The translations under genes were made by a program, and so were the position numbers. Source: Cenococcum geophilum 1.58 (lineage: Eukaryota; Ascomycota; Dothideomycetes; Gloniales; Gloniaceae). From it: a stretch of 64,000 bases of DNA. The first letter of the stretch is position 1. Each line of letters opens with the position of its first letter. Under the pieces are notes generated by a model, which made no database searches, had not been told where the DNA came from, and saw only the letters and a list, made by a program, of their open reading frames with translations. Shown one piece after another: positions 1 through 11,603 of the stretch. Location of the stretch: contig KV748178.1 in the NCBI GenBank assembly GCA_001692895.1, positions 2,280,536 through 2,344,535 on the forward strand. Reading direction: 5' to 3'.

Positions 1-2488
1 AAACTAGACAGTGAGGCAAATTCTAGTTTGGAAGATCGTCAGGAACATGACCAAGAAATGAATCTTGTCGCCGGTGAAGAAGACGAATTCGAAGACGTAT
101 CAGAAGACCGAGAAATTGACGACGAGCCTGGTGAGGAAGATGCATCTGTAGACGTTCGAGTAGATGTCCGAGGCCATGACCTAACAGATGATGGAATTGA
201 TGTCGACCGAGAAAACCTCCCGATCAGGTTCACCACACTTGGAAGCATTTTAGAAATCATGGTCAGGGTGCACTGCCCCTTGTGCCGATTGGTTGTCAAG
301 GCATTCCATAACGACACGCCTAGCTACGTAAGATCCCAGCATGTTCAGAATGACAAAGTCACCTGCACTATATTTTTGCTACAAATCGGCCCAATAATCG
401 ACTATTCAACTCAGGAGAGACGGCATCCTGTTGTGCTGGAAGTTGAGTTTACCGAAACAGGAGGACCCACTTGGTCCACCTACTTCGTTCCAATGCGGGA
501 TTGCGCTCATGCTGCTGGAGTAAAAGGAAGTCAATACTTCGGTCGCACTTACTTGACTAAACAGCAAAGATTCGACATTGTACGCCAATGGCTTGGGACA
601 TGCGCGAGTGAACATCGAGGCAGCTGCAGTGGCACTCATCTACCCGCTATCAGCCACAAGAACTTCTTACTTATTGATGTGGAAGATCAATGCCTCGTTG
701 AGGCACCAGTAGGATGTCACTACGCCGCTCTAAGTTATGTCTGGGGAACTCGCCCGTTTTTCCAGCTAAACAAACAGAATTTGTCTGCGTTAAAGACTAT
801 TCGTGGCCTTGCAGCATTCATCAGTCAGCTTCCTCAGACGATAAGAGACGCTATGGAGGTTGTCAGACTGATATCTGAGCGCTATCTTTGGGTAGATTCC
901 CTATGCATAGTGCAGGACGATGCCAGTCAGAAACACGATCTCATCTCATCTATGGATCATATATATGGAGGCGCGTTCTTTACAATCTTTGCCGTCACTG
1001 GAGACGAAGCAGATTCGGGGCTGTTCACCAAAATCACACGGGAGAGTCCATCGCAAGAACGAATCCTAGAAGACCTAACGCTTCTGGGGATTAGATCTTA
1101 TGATGCAGTCTATAATAACTTTTCTGGGTCACATGGCAATTGGTTTCATGAAAGACGTGGATGGACGTGAGTCTTTCTTGTTCAACTAACCTTAAGTCTT
1201 GTTAGGCAGGGTGCAGCACTGATCACCTTCCAGATTCCAAGAGCAGATCCTCTCTTGCCGTCGTGTTCTTTTCATCGATGGATTGGCGTTCTTCGTGTGT
1301 CCAAATGCAACTTGGCGAGAGGATGTAATTGGCGAAGAGAGCGAGAATATTGGGCTCTGGGATCATTTGTTTCAACTTCCTGGCCATGATCTTCGCATAC
1401 CAGCAGATATGAAGCCCGTGGAAGCTTTCAACCAGTATAGCTCGTGTGTTAGCGCGTATACTGCGAGAGCTTTGTCATACCCTAGCGATATATTGAACGC
1501 TTTTAGTGGTTTGGCCAAAATTCTTGCCGCTAGCATGAAGACAACAATGCTTTTTGGATTGCCAGCGGCCGTTTTTGATGTGGCATTTTTATGGTCAACC
1601 ATGGAGAGGCATGGAAAACGCCTTGACTGGCCAAGCTGGAGCTGGTCCGGTTGGCTCGGTCAAATTGGGACTTGGGACAAATGCATCCATCAAGGAGGTA
1701 GCGAGCTGGAACTTCTGAACCGTCACACTTGGATCGAATGGCACTACTATGACGAGACAAAAAGTGAATTCGTCCCTCTCAGGCACCTTATCGGCGGGAG
1801 TAGTGGACCTGCAAGTAGCATGTCCGAGCATTATCATGCATACCTTGGCGGCCTCCCAAATGGGAATACCAAGCTTTACTTAGACAGTCGGGATCCCTGT
1901 GCGCAGTTTGCATCACTCTGTGCAAACAGTCCACTTCCTACTGCTGTTTCGAAGTCAGCTTCAACCTCGCCTAATTCGGGGGGTTTGCTTCGTTTCTACA
2001 CGGTCTCAACCCACTTCGATCTCGAGATTGCATCCCGACAGGATGGTGGACTATGTGAAGTTGTTATTCGAGACCAGTCTGGAATGATTGCTGGAGCGTT
2101 AGACACATCTTTCCTTGAAGAAGAGATCACAGATTTATGTCTCGTTGGCAGACGCGAGGTCATCTTGCTATCGGAAAAGATGGGCAGGAAGTGGCACGCT
2201 CCGGACCATTGGGTTAGCCAAATGGACTTTGTGGAGGACTATCAGAGACAAGGCTACCCCGACGGTCCTGATGCTAATGTCGCGTTTCTAGAATGGATGG
2301 TTTCCACGCCTCAGAATAAGACATGGGATGCGCCAGAGGATGCATCAAATTGGAAGTTATACAACATTCTTGTGATTGAGAGGAAGGGTGACGTGGCTTA
2401 CAGGATCGGTCTTGGATGGATATACCAAGATTCTTGGAATAAAGGTTTCGCCCCTGGGTCACAATGGAAGGAAATGACTCTTGCATAG
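1..2488 (+). CDS. HET-domain (heterokaryon incompatibility) protein, 5' end outside the window
   Basis: Two exons, 1-1166 and 1234-2488, give about 806 codons open to the left edge. The first ATG in frame is at 58, but the frame is open upstream, so the true start is uncertain. An acidic D/E-rich stretch lies near nt 70-150. The HET domain (PF06985 type) runs from YAALSYVWG (nt 721) through LWVDSLCIVQDD (nt 886) to RGWTFQEQ, which reads correctly only across the splice junction. A long tryptophan-rich C-terminal part follows, as is usual in the family. Family knowledge: HET domains are TIR-like and trigger programmed cell death or growth arrest after non-self recognition; the partner of this one is unknown. 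Base composition is normal and there are no RIP stops, so the gene looks intact, although it sits directly beside a RIPped block. Confidence 0.9.
1167..1233 (+). other. Spliceosomal intron of the HET gene
   Basis: 67 bp, with donor GTGAGT at 1167 and acceptor CAG ending at 1233. CTAAC (1186-1190) or CTGAT (1219-1223) could serve as branch point. Splicing joins AC to A to make Thr and restores the HET signature RGWTFQE. The alternative acceptor TTAG at 1205 gives a frame without that motif. Confidence 0.9.
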
Positions 2489-2760
2489 CTCCTTGCTTTC
2501 CTGTATGCCATATTACGATTATGAACGTTAGAAGGAGAGCCACACTTTTGTGTGAAATGTGACAGGATGAGAACTTGGTGCTATGATCGATTGATGAGTC
2601 AAGACTTATCTATGCTGCGCATCTCATGTGCTCTAAGTCGCACGACTTTTGTTCTGGAAGGAATAGGACTAATTGAGATCGAACTGCACAGAGTACAGGT
2701 CCCCGTCCTCGAATGCCATATCACGAACGTGGTATTCCACGTTTACTAGCTTAGCATTTA
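2489..2760 (+). other. 3' flank of the HET gene
   Basis: Normal-composition sequence after the TAG stop, presumably the 3' UTR and spacer. A 65-codon frame at 2552-2749 has no recognisable content and I do not call it. Composition changes sharply to AT-rich near 2745-2770. Confidence 0.5.
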
Positions 2761-3484
2761 CTTAATTTAGTAATTTTTATATTGGTTTGGTTAAAGGCCA
2801 AAATTCGTAACCTAACTTAACCGCTGACATCACTAGCGAAACCTAGGGGTCTTGAAAGGGACGGAAGGAGCGCGAGAACACTGGTAGTGAATAACAAAAA
2901 AGCCGGGAAGGGGATCTTAAACCCTTTAGTTTTTACTAATTCCTAAACAGAGTAAATATAACCTCTTATAATACTATATAAAAAGGAAAAAAACTAAGAG
3001 TAATAGATTAGAGAGTATAAGGTAGTAGAAAAGCGCTATATACTATAAATATATGGTTTAATTCCTAATAAATAATAATACAGGTCTAAATATAAAATTA
3101 ATTTATTCTATCTAAAATATAAAAAATATTATCTTTTAATATGTCTTTTTACTTTATATAGACAATAGAAAAAAGTATATACCTCTATTTTATAAATATA
3201 GAAGAAATATTATTAATTTGTAATCTTTATAGGGCTTAATTTAAGTTTAAGTATTAACTCTAGATTTAGCGTTAGAGTAAGAAAAATGCCTTAATTATAA
3301 TTATAAATAACCTTATACCTAATTATAAGTTTTAATATTTAGTATAAAAAAAAGAGCCATTATAGTAGCTAAACACGCCCACTAATCCTCTAATAAAGAA
3401 ATAACTATCTTTAATTAAACCTACGTTATATTATGCCCTAGAACTAATATATATAGTATAGCTAAAAAGCCTACACAATATAGG
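2761..3484. other. AT-rich RIP-decayed sequence, left half of an interrupted relict
   Basis: Dominated by TA, TAA and TAG. The last part (about 3350-3484) runs on into 9105 once the Copia insert is removed, and on the plus strand reads as a frame broken only by TAA/TAG. It is probably the 5' part of the LINE ORF1-like relict at 9105-10565. I recognise nothing in 2761-3340. Confidence 0.45.
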
Positions 3485-3669
3485 TGTCAGATAGTTTATA
3501 TAGAGCTATTCATTGATGAAATGGGTTAATTAATTAATGATCTTGATTGTGTCTTGATGGTTGCTTAACCTAGGGCCCCTGGGCTTAGACAAAGATATTT
3601 ACAATGCACGTGACCCATGCACGTGACTCGTGCACGTCCTACGCCACAGAGAATACAGATTATCTAACA
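3485..3669 (-). repeat. Copia B 3' LTR
   Basis: 185 bp, with termini TGTCAGATAG and TATCTAACA. It contains CACGTG-type E-box repeats, as does its partner at 8920-9104. Confidence 0.95.
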
Positions 3670-3679
3670 CACCCCCTTA
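3670..3679 (-). promoter_or_regulatory. Polypurine tract of Copia B
   Basis: On the minus strand the sequence AAGGGGGTG directly precedes the 3' LTR, the expected plus-strand priming site. It overlaps the predicted gag-pol stop (TAA at 3679-3677). Confidence 0.75.
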
Positions 3680-6600
3680 GCTTTGACCTGGTTGAGGACG
3701 AAGCTAACTACCCTCTTATATCCGTTAATGCGTTAATTAAGCTATAATCTTATCTAAATCCTTCCGTCCCGCTCTAATCTTCTCCCTTAGGTCCTCTAAT
3801 TGCTTCTCCTTATTTAGCTGCTCCTTAATATCCACTATTCTAATTATATTAACGAAGCTTTAAAACCTCTACTTAGGCAGGGCCTTTGTAAGTCCATTAG
3901 CAATTATCTTCTTCGTCACTATCTATTAAAATCGTACTTATCTCATTACGTATTCCTAATATAGCCAGTATTAATAGATATTAATGTATTAGAACTTCGT
4001 AATTAGCTTTACTATATCTTCTATAATTAGTTAGAGCGTCTAGGTATTATTACATTTAATAATTAAGGGCTCGTTTAGCTATAATGTTATTACTTTAAAC
4101 AGCTTACTAATAAAGATAGCTTCCTTTACTGTCTATAATAGGGCTAATAACTTAGCTTCTGTGCTTAACGTCGTAACTATACCCTGCTTATTTACTCTCT
4201 AGGCGATCGGTCCCCTAAATAGCTTTATAATATATCCTTATAAGCTCTTTCTATTGACGGAATTGTCCGTAAATAATGCATTACTAGCATAGATAAATAA
4301 TTACGCTTTACTTCTACCGTCTCTTCCATCGTCTCGTCCTTTATCGCGTATTCCTTTATCTCTCCCTCTACCGTTTATTCCTTCCTTATCTCCTTTATAG
4401 TAGATTGCTCTGCTCCTCATACTATATAAGTACTAGATAACTCTATCTGCTGCTTAATAGTGCTCTTAGCTTAGGTCCTAATTAAACCTTACCAGCCGTA
4501 ATACTGTAAAGGTAATATCCGGACGCGTTATAGTAGCTATATAGAGTACTAAACCTAGTTTTCTCTAATATAGTATTATAGAAGCTAGTAGGGATATAGG
4601 ACGGACTAATAGGTCTATATTAGGGGACAGACGCGTTAGATAGATTATATAGTAATTAGTAGGGAGGAGTTCTGATTCTACCATAGGAGTGTTTAAAAGA
4701 CGCCCTCTAAGATCTATCTTATACTAGTTAGCTATCTTCTTAATATAGGCTTCNTANGATAGCTANAGGAGCCTCTAGNTATAATTANNTAGTANNTNGA
4801 TTCCTAGGAACNNTTTTAGCTNNCTAAGGGTACTTATCTAGTATTCCTTGCTTAGCTCCTTAATTACTTCTTAAGCTTTCTTCTTATCTATCTTTTAGTA
4901 GCAGAAGACAATATCATTAATGTAGAAGAAGATAACTATTCTACCTTTTAGTATAATATACGGCTCCTAGGGTACTTCTTTAAAACCCAATTCGTTTAAT
5001 AAGCTTATAAGATTCTTCTGCCATAATAGTGGTAATTGTTATAGTCCGTATAGGGCTTTTCTTAAGTATAGTACTTTATCTATCTTTCCTTTATTAAACC
5101 CTAGTAGTAGCTTTATATAGACGACCTCGTTAAGATCGCAATAGATAAACGTATTAACTGCATCTATCTATATTGTCTCCAGGTCAAATTTTGCAGTAAT
5201 CGCCATAAGGGTTCAGAAGGTCGTACTAGCTAATATAGTAGCTCTCGTAGGTAGGTTTCCTAGGGCCTATTAATTTCTATAGACTACTAAGCGTGCCTTA
5301 TATTTCTAGAGAAATCCGTACTCGTCCGTCTTATAGATAAACACCTATATTAAGCTAAGGACCTACTATCCCTTTACGTGCTTTTTATCTGTTTCTTAAA
5401 ACGACCTTATTTAATAATAAGATTAAAGATAGGCTTATTAAGCCTCTTGGAACTAATCTTAAAGAGGATGCGTATTAAGGTCTTGGATTAGCTAGGGTAG
5501 CTAAGGTAAGTTCTTCCTATATAATCTAATATTGCGTATTCTACCTAATTTTAGCTTACTATTATTAAGTTAACTATTAAGGTTAAACTTCCTTCCTACT
5601 AAGAAGGCGCCGTAATAGGCTAATGTAATCCTTTTAGTAATAAAGTCTTTAAACCTATTATTACTGGCTTCCTTAAACGAGTCTTTAACTAAGTTGTTGG
5701 ACACCCCCTAAGTATTAAACGCATCTCCTACTTAATAAGCGACGTTTTAATTAGTACCTTATATATCTAACTTCGTAGAATACTCAACATAAAAGGCACA
5801 TGGAGATTATTTATCTTCTTTTATTAGAGGTGGTGTATAGTATATATCTTTAAGAGCTCTTATAAGCTTAAGATCTGCTAACTTATTAAAAGTTCGCACT
5901 GGCTTATTAACGTTATTATCATCTTCCTCTTAAATTAACGGTTTAAATATTTCTTTATCGTCTTCTAAAAGGACCTTATTCTTAGTTAAGGTATTAAGGA
6001 GTTAAATCTTCTTAATTAGCGTGTCTAACTTAGCGTATAGGTCCTTTAAGATGTCCATTTACTTGCCGTCAAAGAACGTCTTCTTATTAAAGATAATGTC
6101 CTTAGTAGAGATAATAATACCTTTATATAGGATCTAGATCCTATAAATATTGGTAGAGTTATAGCTAACGAGGTAGCTAATATAGGCTCGCGGATCTAGC
6201 TTACTTAGCCTTTTCTTCTTTAGCTGGGCGTCCAACGTTATCGCGTACGCCCTACAGGCGTAGGCTTTTAGGTGCGCTAGTTACGGCTTTCTTAATCTCC
6301 TATTAGCTAGAAAGGTATAGAACCTCTTATATAGTAATATCTAACCGTTGCTTTCCTATAGCGTTTAATCTTAAAGGTAGACTGTATAATTAACTATCTT
6401 ATTCTATAGGTTATGTAGTAGATTAACTGCAATTCTTATTACTCGTGCTCTCTTAATAATTATACCCCTTAAGCGTTCGGCGGTACCGTTCTAAGCTTAG
6501 ATGTATAGCGCTAAAGGCTTAAATATAATCCCTTAAGTCTATAGCCATTTAAGGGTTCTCCTTCTCCCTAGCTCATTGTCTAATCTAATAGTGTTAACTT

Positions 6601-8626
6601 TAAGGTTATACCTTAGACGAATCCATTAGATAAAATCTTTAAGCACTTATAGTGTCTCCTTTTTTTTACTATGTATTATTATAAAATACGGGAAGGTTCT
6701 TCCTAAGAAGGTATTATAGATAAATATAACTTATATAAATCTAGCATGTGCTTTCTTAAGGTTAGTCTAGTTAATATAGAGGTTAAGATAAGGTTTATTA
6801 ATATTCTATTTTAAAAACCTTCTTAAAGCCTAACGCTTAATTTTAGCGAGACTGCAATATTAACATTCCGTCGTCTTTAGGCCTTAAAGCTTAACTCCTA
6901 AGGCGTTAAGACCTAAATAATAAAGGCTTATAGGTCCTAGATAACCTAGACGCAGATACTATAAACGTATATCTCCTTTCGAATCTAGACAAGCGTTTCT
7001 TAATAATGCTCTACGCTTCTATTAGCGTAGTAGTTGGCTTATATTAAACGCTAATAGACTTCCTAGTTAGGCGTATTTAATAGTCTATTGTTTATAACGT
7101 TCTTCTATTTAATATAGGATTATATTATCCTTCTGAACTAGAAGATTATTATCTCCTTTATTATCCTAGTAGTAACTTTATTTTTAAAGTAGACGGAACA
7201 ATATAAGGTTTATATTAAAGTCCGTATAAAAGGCAATGTCCTTAAGACGTAGGATTCCCTTACTCTTATTTAGTTTTATAACTTAGATAGTAATATTACT
7301 ATAGCCTAGTATAGGCACTTCTAAGCTACCGGCGATAACGTATTTATATTTTAGAGCTTTCCTAAAGTTATAAAAATAAGAGAGGTTATTAAAGATATAG
7401 AGAGTGGTTCCTAAGTTAAGAATAGTTAATAGCTTTAGTAGATGGAGTTAACTGGTATAATACGATTCTAGGAATATCGCATTAGCTTCTCCCTTAATCT
7501 TAACTATCTCCTAGCTCTCGTCCTATTATTATTAAGCCTTATCTTCCTATTCTTTAAGTCTAATCTTTATAACTTAGTTAGTAAGATTCTTATTCTTTTC
7601 TACCTTTTTTAGTGCCCTATTAATGCGCGTATCTCCTATTATAACTTCTATAGGTCTCTTATCTTTAAATAAATACTAACAGTCCCGTAGGGAGTGTCCT
7701 TATATTCCGCACGCTAAGTATTTAAGCGTTAGCTTCTTATAGGACGTCTCCTTATCTACTAGTATCCCGGCTCTCTTTAAGCGTCTATTATATACTAAAG
7801 CTCTTCCTCTTCGTAAACCTTTAATAGTATTAGAGTAATCCTTAATAGCTTACTCTACGAAGTCTGTATTAAAGGTACTCCCTTTTATAGTAACATTGGC
7901 TTTCTTTAAGAGTGTTCTAAGTCCTTCTTACAGCTCCTTTACTACTCTACGGTATTTGGAAGATCTTAACTTCTATAGGTTATTTAACTCGGTAATATAC
8001 TTTATATAGTAGGCGTCGCTAAAAGGTTAAATAACTTCTGCTAAATCTTAAAGCTAGATTCTATCGGATATTTAAGGGATCTTATACTTCTCTTCTAGTA
8101 CTATTATATGTTCCCATTAATCTAACCACTAATTTAATTTTAATAAATGTTTAAACCCCTTAAGGGCTTCTATGTATTGGTGTTGTATCTTCTTCCTAAT
8201 AAACAATAAGGTAGGTTCTATATTCTCCTTTAATCGGGATAGCCATTCTTTAACTATTAAGGAAGGGTTAAGCAGTAGCTTCATCTGAATTAATACTATA
8301 GTCGTAATCTAGGTGCGTATCTATTGCAGATACTCTTCCTATTTTAGGAAGTACTTTATATCCTAGTTATAGTATCGTCTGCTATTCTTATACGCTTTCT
8401 AGTAATTTAACGGGAGCTGTGTATATAAGGTTATATTCTCATTAAAATCTATAACCTTTAGATAAGGTGGTTTTTTAAGTAGACCTTCTTAAGGTGCTTC
8501 TATAGCTGGGTTAACGTAGGCCTATATTTGCTAATTCATAAGGGCTCAGAGTTGCTATAGCCATTATTCCCAGTCTTCTAGCTTATTAAGGATGATCATA
8601 TTTAATAAGGTAGTTAGTAGAGTCAT
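3677..8626 (-). pseudogene. Copia B gag-pol polyprotein, RIP-disrupted
   Basis: One frame of exactly 1,650 codons runs from ATG at 8626 to TAA at 3677, broken by many TAA/TAG codons where Gln or Trp is expected. I see no net frameshift, because the RT motif at 4910-4924 is still in the frame of the start codon. Seen in order: Gag beginning with KLEDWEQW; a zinc knuckle near 7690-7725 reading ACGIQGHSLRDC, whose first Cys has become Tyr; a protease site near 7400 reading LGTTLYIFNN, whose catalytic Asp-Ser-Gly has been lost; integrase (about 6200-7000); and RT with IDAVN and YINDI in place of YVDDI. The family makes virus-like particles and integrates cDNA. This copy cannot encode a full protein. 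Several scattered Ns lie at 4754-4812. Confidence 0.9.
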
Positions 8627-8665
8627 TTAACTAATAGGCAAAGGGGGAATTAAGATGGTATTTTG

Positions 8666-8737
8666 TTGTCAGGATTGTTCTTATTATCAGGATCGTCCTT
8701 GTCGTCAGGATCGTCCTTATCGTCAGGATCGTCCTTT
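8666..8737. repeat. Tandem 18-bp repeat in the Copia B leader
   Basis: Four units of TCGTCAGGATCGTCCTTA type lie between the 5' LTR and the gag ATG, in the untranslated leader. Further out (8755-8790) is a shorter repeat of GGAATCTCG. No function is visible. Confidence 0.85.
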
Positions 8738-8919
8738 GACGATTAAGGTGGAATCTCGCGGAATCTCGTGGAATCTCATCCTGTGATAATTGAGGTAGGA
8801 TTTCGATTAGGGTCGTCTTGTGACGATAAGGTGTCAGAGTCTAACGATGAGGTAGAATTTCTTCAAATAATTAAGTGATAGCTGAATAGCTTCTTGTGTC
8901 GGCGGACTAGGCTTATAAC

Positions 8920-9104
8920 TGTTAGATAGTTTATATAGAGCTATTTATTAATAAAATGGGTTGATTAATTGATAATCTTGATTGTGTCTTAATGGTTGCT
9001 TGACCTAGGGCCCCTGGGCTTAGACGAAGATATTTACAATGCACGTGACCCGTACACGTAACTCGTGCACGTCCTACGCTACAGAGAATACAGATTATCT
9101 AACA
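8920..9104 (-). repeat. Copia B 5' LTR
   Basis: 185 bp, TGTTAGATAG to TATCTAACA. Just inside it, on the minus strand, the sequence GTTATAAGCC (8910-8919) looks like a RIP-mutated initiator-tRNA-Met-type primer site (compare GTTATGAGCC in Copia A). Confidence 0.94.
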
Positions 9105-10565
9105 ATAGGAGGGTTATAGTAGAGTTAAAGAGTAGACGCTATATAGAAAATTATAATACTATAATCAACCTAATAGGGGGCGATATTACTATAATAACTA
9201 AAGAGTAGCGACTTGCGATAGTAGAAGCTTATAGACCTCCTAAAAAATATTAAGAAAGATCTAAAAAAGGGAGAGGACAAATACCTACGCGAAGGGGTAG
9301 TGTAGGTAGTTTAATAAATAGGCTAAATTGCTTAGAAGCTTTAGATAAAGTATAATAAAAACTAAAACGCAGTAGAAGATAGGCTTAGACGTACTAAAGA
9401 CGCTATAAAATTATAGGAAATACTAATAGTATAAATAGTAAAGCAATTATAGGCTAATATTACTATAAGCGCCTAACTAGAAACTCTCTAGCATATACTT
9501 AGTATAGTACTAATTAGAGCTATAGTTAGGGTTAAAATACTAAAGGTAATAGAAGCGGAACTAAAATTAATCCTTATATTAATTAAGGTATATATACTAA
9601 GGGTAGTAGCGATAAGGGTCTTATATAGTAGCGATATAGAGATTACACTCCCTAACTAGTGGGTAAAGGATTAGATAATTACCTAGGGAGACATCCTTAA
9701 GTATAAGATCCTCCGCTAAAACTACCTAGTTAAAGTAGTAAGGGTACCCCTTAATATAGAAGTAGAAAGTAGGTAAGGCGCTATAAATATATAGCTTAGA
9801 GGATTATAAAGGCTACTAAAAAACTAGCTCTAGGAATTACTATAACTAGAGTTATATAGCTTAATAAAAAACGTATAATATATATAAGGGAATTACTGGG
9901 GTTTAAATGGTTAGAATATATAGTACCCTAATAATTAGCCTACTAACTTAAAAGATATAGGCAATATTAGTCTATAAGGGAGTAGTTATAAATAGTCTTT
10001 AGTATAAAGCCTAACTATACTACTATAGAGTCTAAGTCTAATAATACTTTAGATACTAATAGTAGAGATATACTTAGAGTATATATAAAAGGTAGGTAAG
10101 GTACGGAAAGTATACTAATACTTATAATACTAAGGACTGCCCTAAAGACAAGGGAGTTAGATATATATATTATAGTAAAATATATAAAGTATAATAAAAA
10201 TAGCGTATAAAACCTACTAAGTATATCTAGAAGTCACTAAGATAAAATAAGCCTAGCTATACTAGATTATAGCTATATTATAAGAAAACGTATATAAGGA
10301 GAGAGAGAAAACAAGTAGAGTAAATAATAGTAGGTAAATAGTTGTATAACGGAAGAGATTTAGGGTACCTACTATAGTAGAAGTAGTATTTACCTAACTC
10401 GTAGTAAAATAGAGCGTAGAATATCTATAAGGTAATACTAACGCAGCTAGGGATATATTTTAGTAGAAAATCTTAATTATAGCGGCCCTAGGCAAGACGC
10501 CCTAGATATAAATAGATAATATCTATAAGTTACTAAAAAAGCTATAAAAGGGTTAATAATAGTAT
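9105..10565 (+). pseudogene. LINE ORF1-like (Gag-like) relict
   Basis: A plus-strand frame broken by TAA/TAG contains a motif of the form NYLVKV.RVPL near 9710-9750. It matches the KDYLLEVPRVPL segment of LINE A ORF1 (about 15910) and EDYLVKVPAVPI of LINE B (about 49960). Near 10090-10160 a stretch reads NTKDCPKDKG in the manner of a zinc-knuckle tail. No ORF2 and no clear ends are seen, so this is a fragment of a Tad/I-like LINE, or of a Gag gene related to it. The 5' part continues leftward across the Copia B insertion. Confidence 0.6.
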
Positions 10566-11142
10566 AATATTACGGTGGTGTAATTTGGTCCCCTAAATTT
10601 AATATTTAGATTAGGTATAGCTTTAGGAGAGCCTAGGCCTTCTATAGTTATATAGATCGGTTTAAAGTTCTAGAGTTTTTAATAATCCGGACAGAACCGA
10701 TAGATAGACAATTTTCCTTTAATATACTCTTCTCTTCTCTCTTTACTAACTGCTTATTTTCCGACTAATTCTAACTAGCTATACCATGACTTTCTATCTA
10801 CGAGAGCCTATACCCTTCTATAATATAACTGTAGATACTTAAACTATAGAGTAATACGCCCTCTATTTAACAGCCTAAACCTAAAAAAAAAACTAGATAA
10901 ACGCCCTATAGGAACTAGTATATAGTAAGTAAACCCATAAAATATACTAGCTAAAAAATACTATCTCTTATATAAACTAGACCTGGCTACCTATATATAC
11001 TTCCTAATTAACTAATATATTAATATATAGACATAAAACTACTATGCTATTAGCCCTAATATAGCTAAATTGTAAATAGCTATAGATAGGGGCCTAATTA
11101 ATATAATTAATATCTATAACCTAAAAAATAACAAACCTTAGA
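10566..11142 (+). pseudogene. Unrecognised RIP-decayed coding frame
   Basis: From ATG at 10788 to the Gypsy A boundary (11142), about 118 codons read in one frame where every stop is TAA or TAG, as expected for a RIPped coding sequence. It begins MTFYLREPIPFYN. The upstream 200 bp begins TTACGGTGGTGTAATTTGG and includes a CT-rich leader, perhaps the 5' end of another mobile element. I could not assign a family. Gypsy A inserted here and cuts it off; I did not find its continuation after 35652. Confidence 0.4.
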
Positions 11143-11563
11143 TATTACGGACCTTATATTGGTAGTAGTACGACTACTAAGAAGAAATATAAACGGGTTA
11201 GTTAAGATAGTATAGGAGGCGCTAGAACCGATCAAGCTATAAGATAAGGGGTAGCCGAGTCACGTAGCTAGTTACGTTACAAGTTCGGAATGTGGAAACG
11301 TAGGAACGTAGAAACGCGACGTACTAATATACTAACGTATTAATATACTTAGTACATTTCTTAGGCACAGTATTGTGTATTTAAAGGACTATAGTCCCTA
11401 CCTAAATAGTTCTCTTCTTTATAGTAAATCTTAGAATATAATTAGAGTTAATTTATTAGGTAACTACTCTACCAGTTATTATTACGTTATTAACTTCTTA
11501 TTTACCTATATACCTAGCCTATTAATAAGTTTACCGTAGTTCCTACTATAAGGCTTTATTATA
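11143..11563 (+). repeat. Gypsy A 5' LTR
   Basis: 421 bp, from TATTACGGACC (RIPped TGTTACGG) to CTTTATTATA (RIPped form of GGTTCCGTTACA). The right end is fixed by comparison with both complete LTRs of Gypsy B, which include the segment with GTAGTTC. The U3 part differs clearly from those of Gypsy B and C, so Gypsy A is a subfamily. Confidence 0.85.
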
Positions 11564-11603
11564 TATTTACTACCTAGTTACGGTATTAATAAAGTTAAAT
11601 AAT

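Larger units (their letters stand above)
3485..9104 (-). mobile_element. Complete Ty1/Copia LTR retrotransposon (Copia B), RIP-inactivated
   Basis: The element is 5,620 bp. Two 185-bp LTRs start TGTYAGATAG and end TATCTAACA, and an exact 5-bp target duplication ATAGG (3480-3484 and 9105-9109) flanks them. Orientation is minus: a polypurine tract abuts the left LTR, and gag-pol reads leftward in the order Gag, protease, integrase, RT, RNase H. The LTRs differ at roughly a dozen sites, all transitions, as RIP would produce. It is inserted in a LINE-like relict. It is a different family from Copia A and Copia E in this window. Confidence 0.95.

Noticed and set aside
2552..2749. 65-codon frame after the HET gene
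   Set aside because: No recognisable content; short, and within the likely 3' UTR or spacer.
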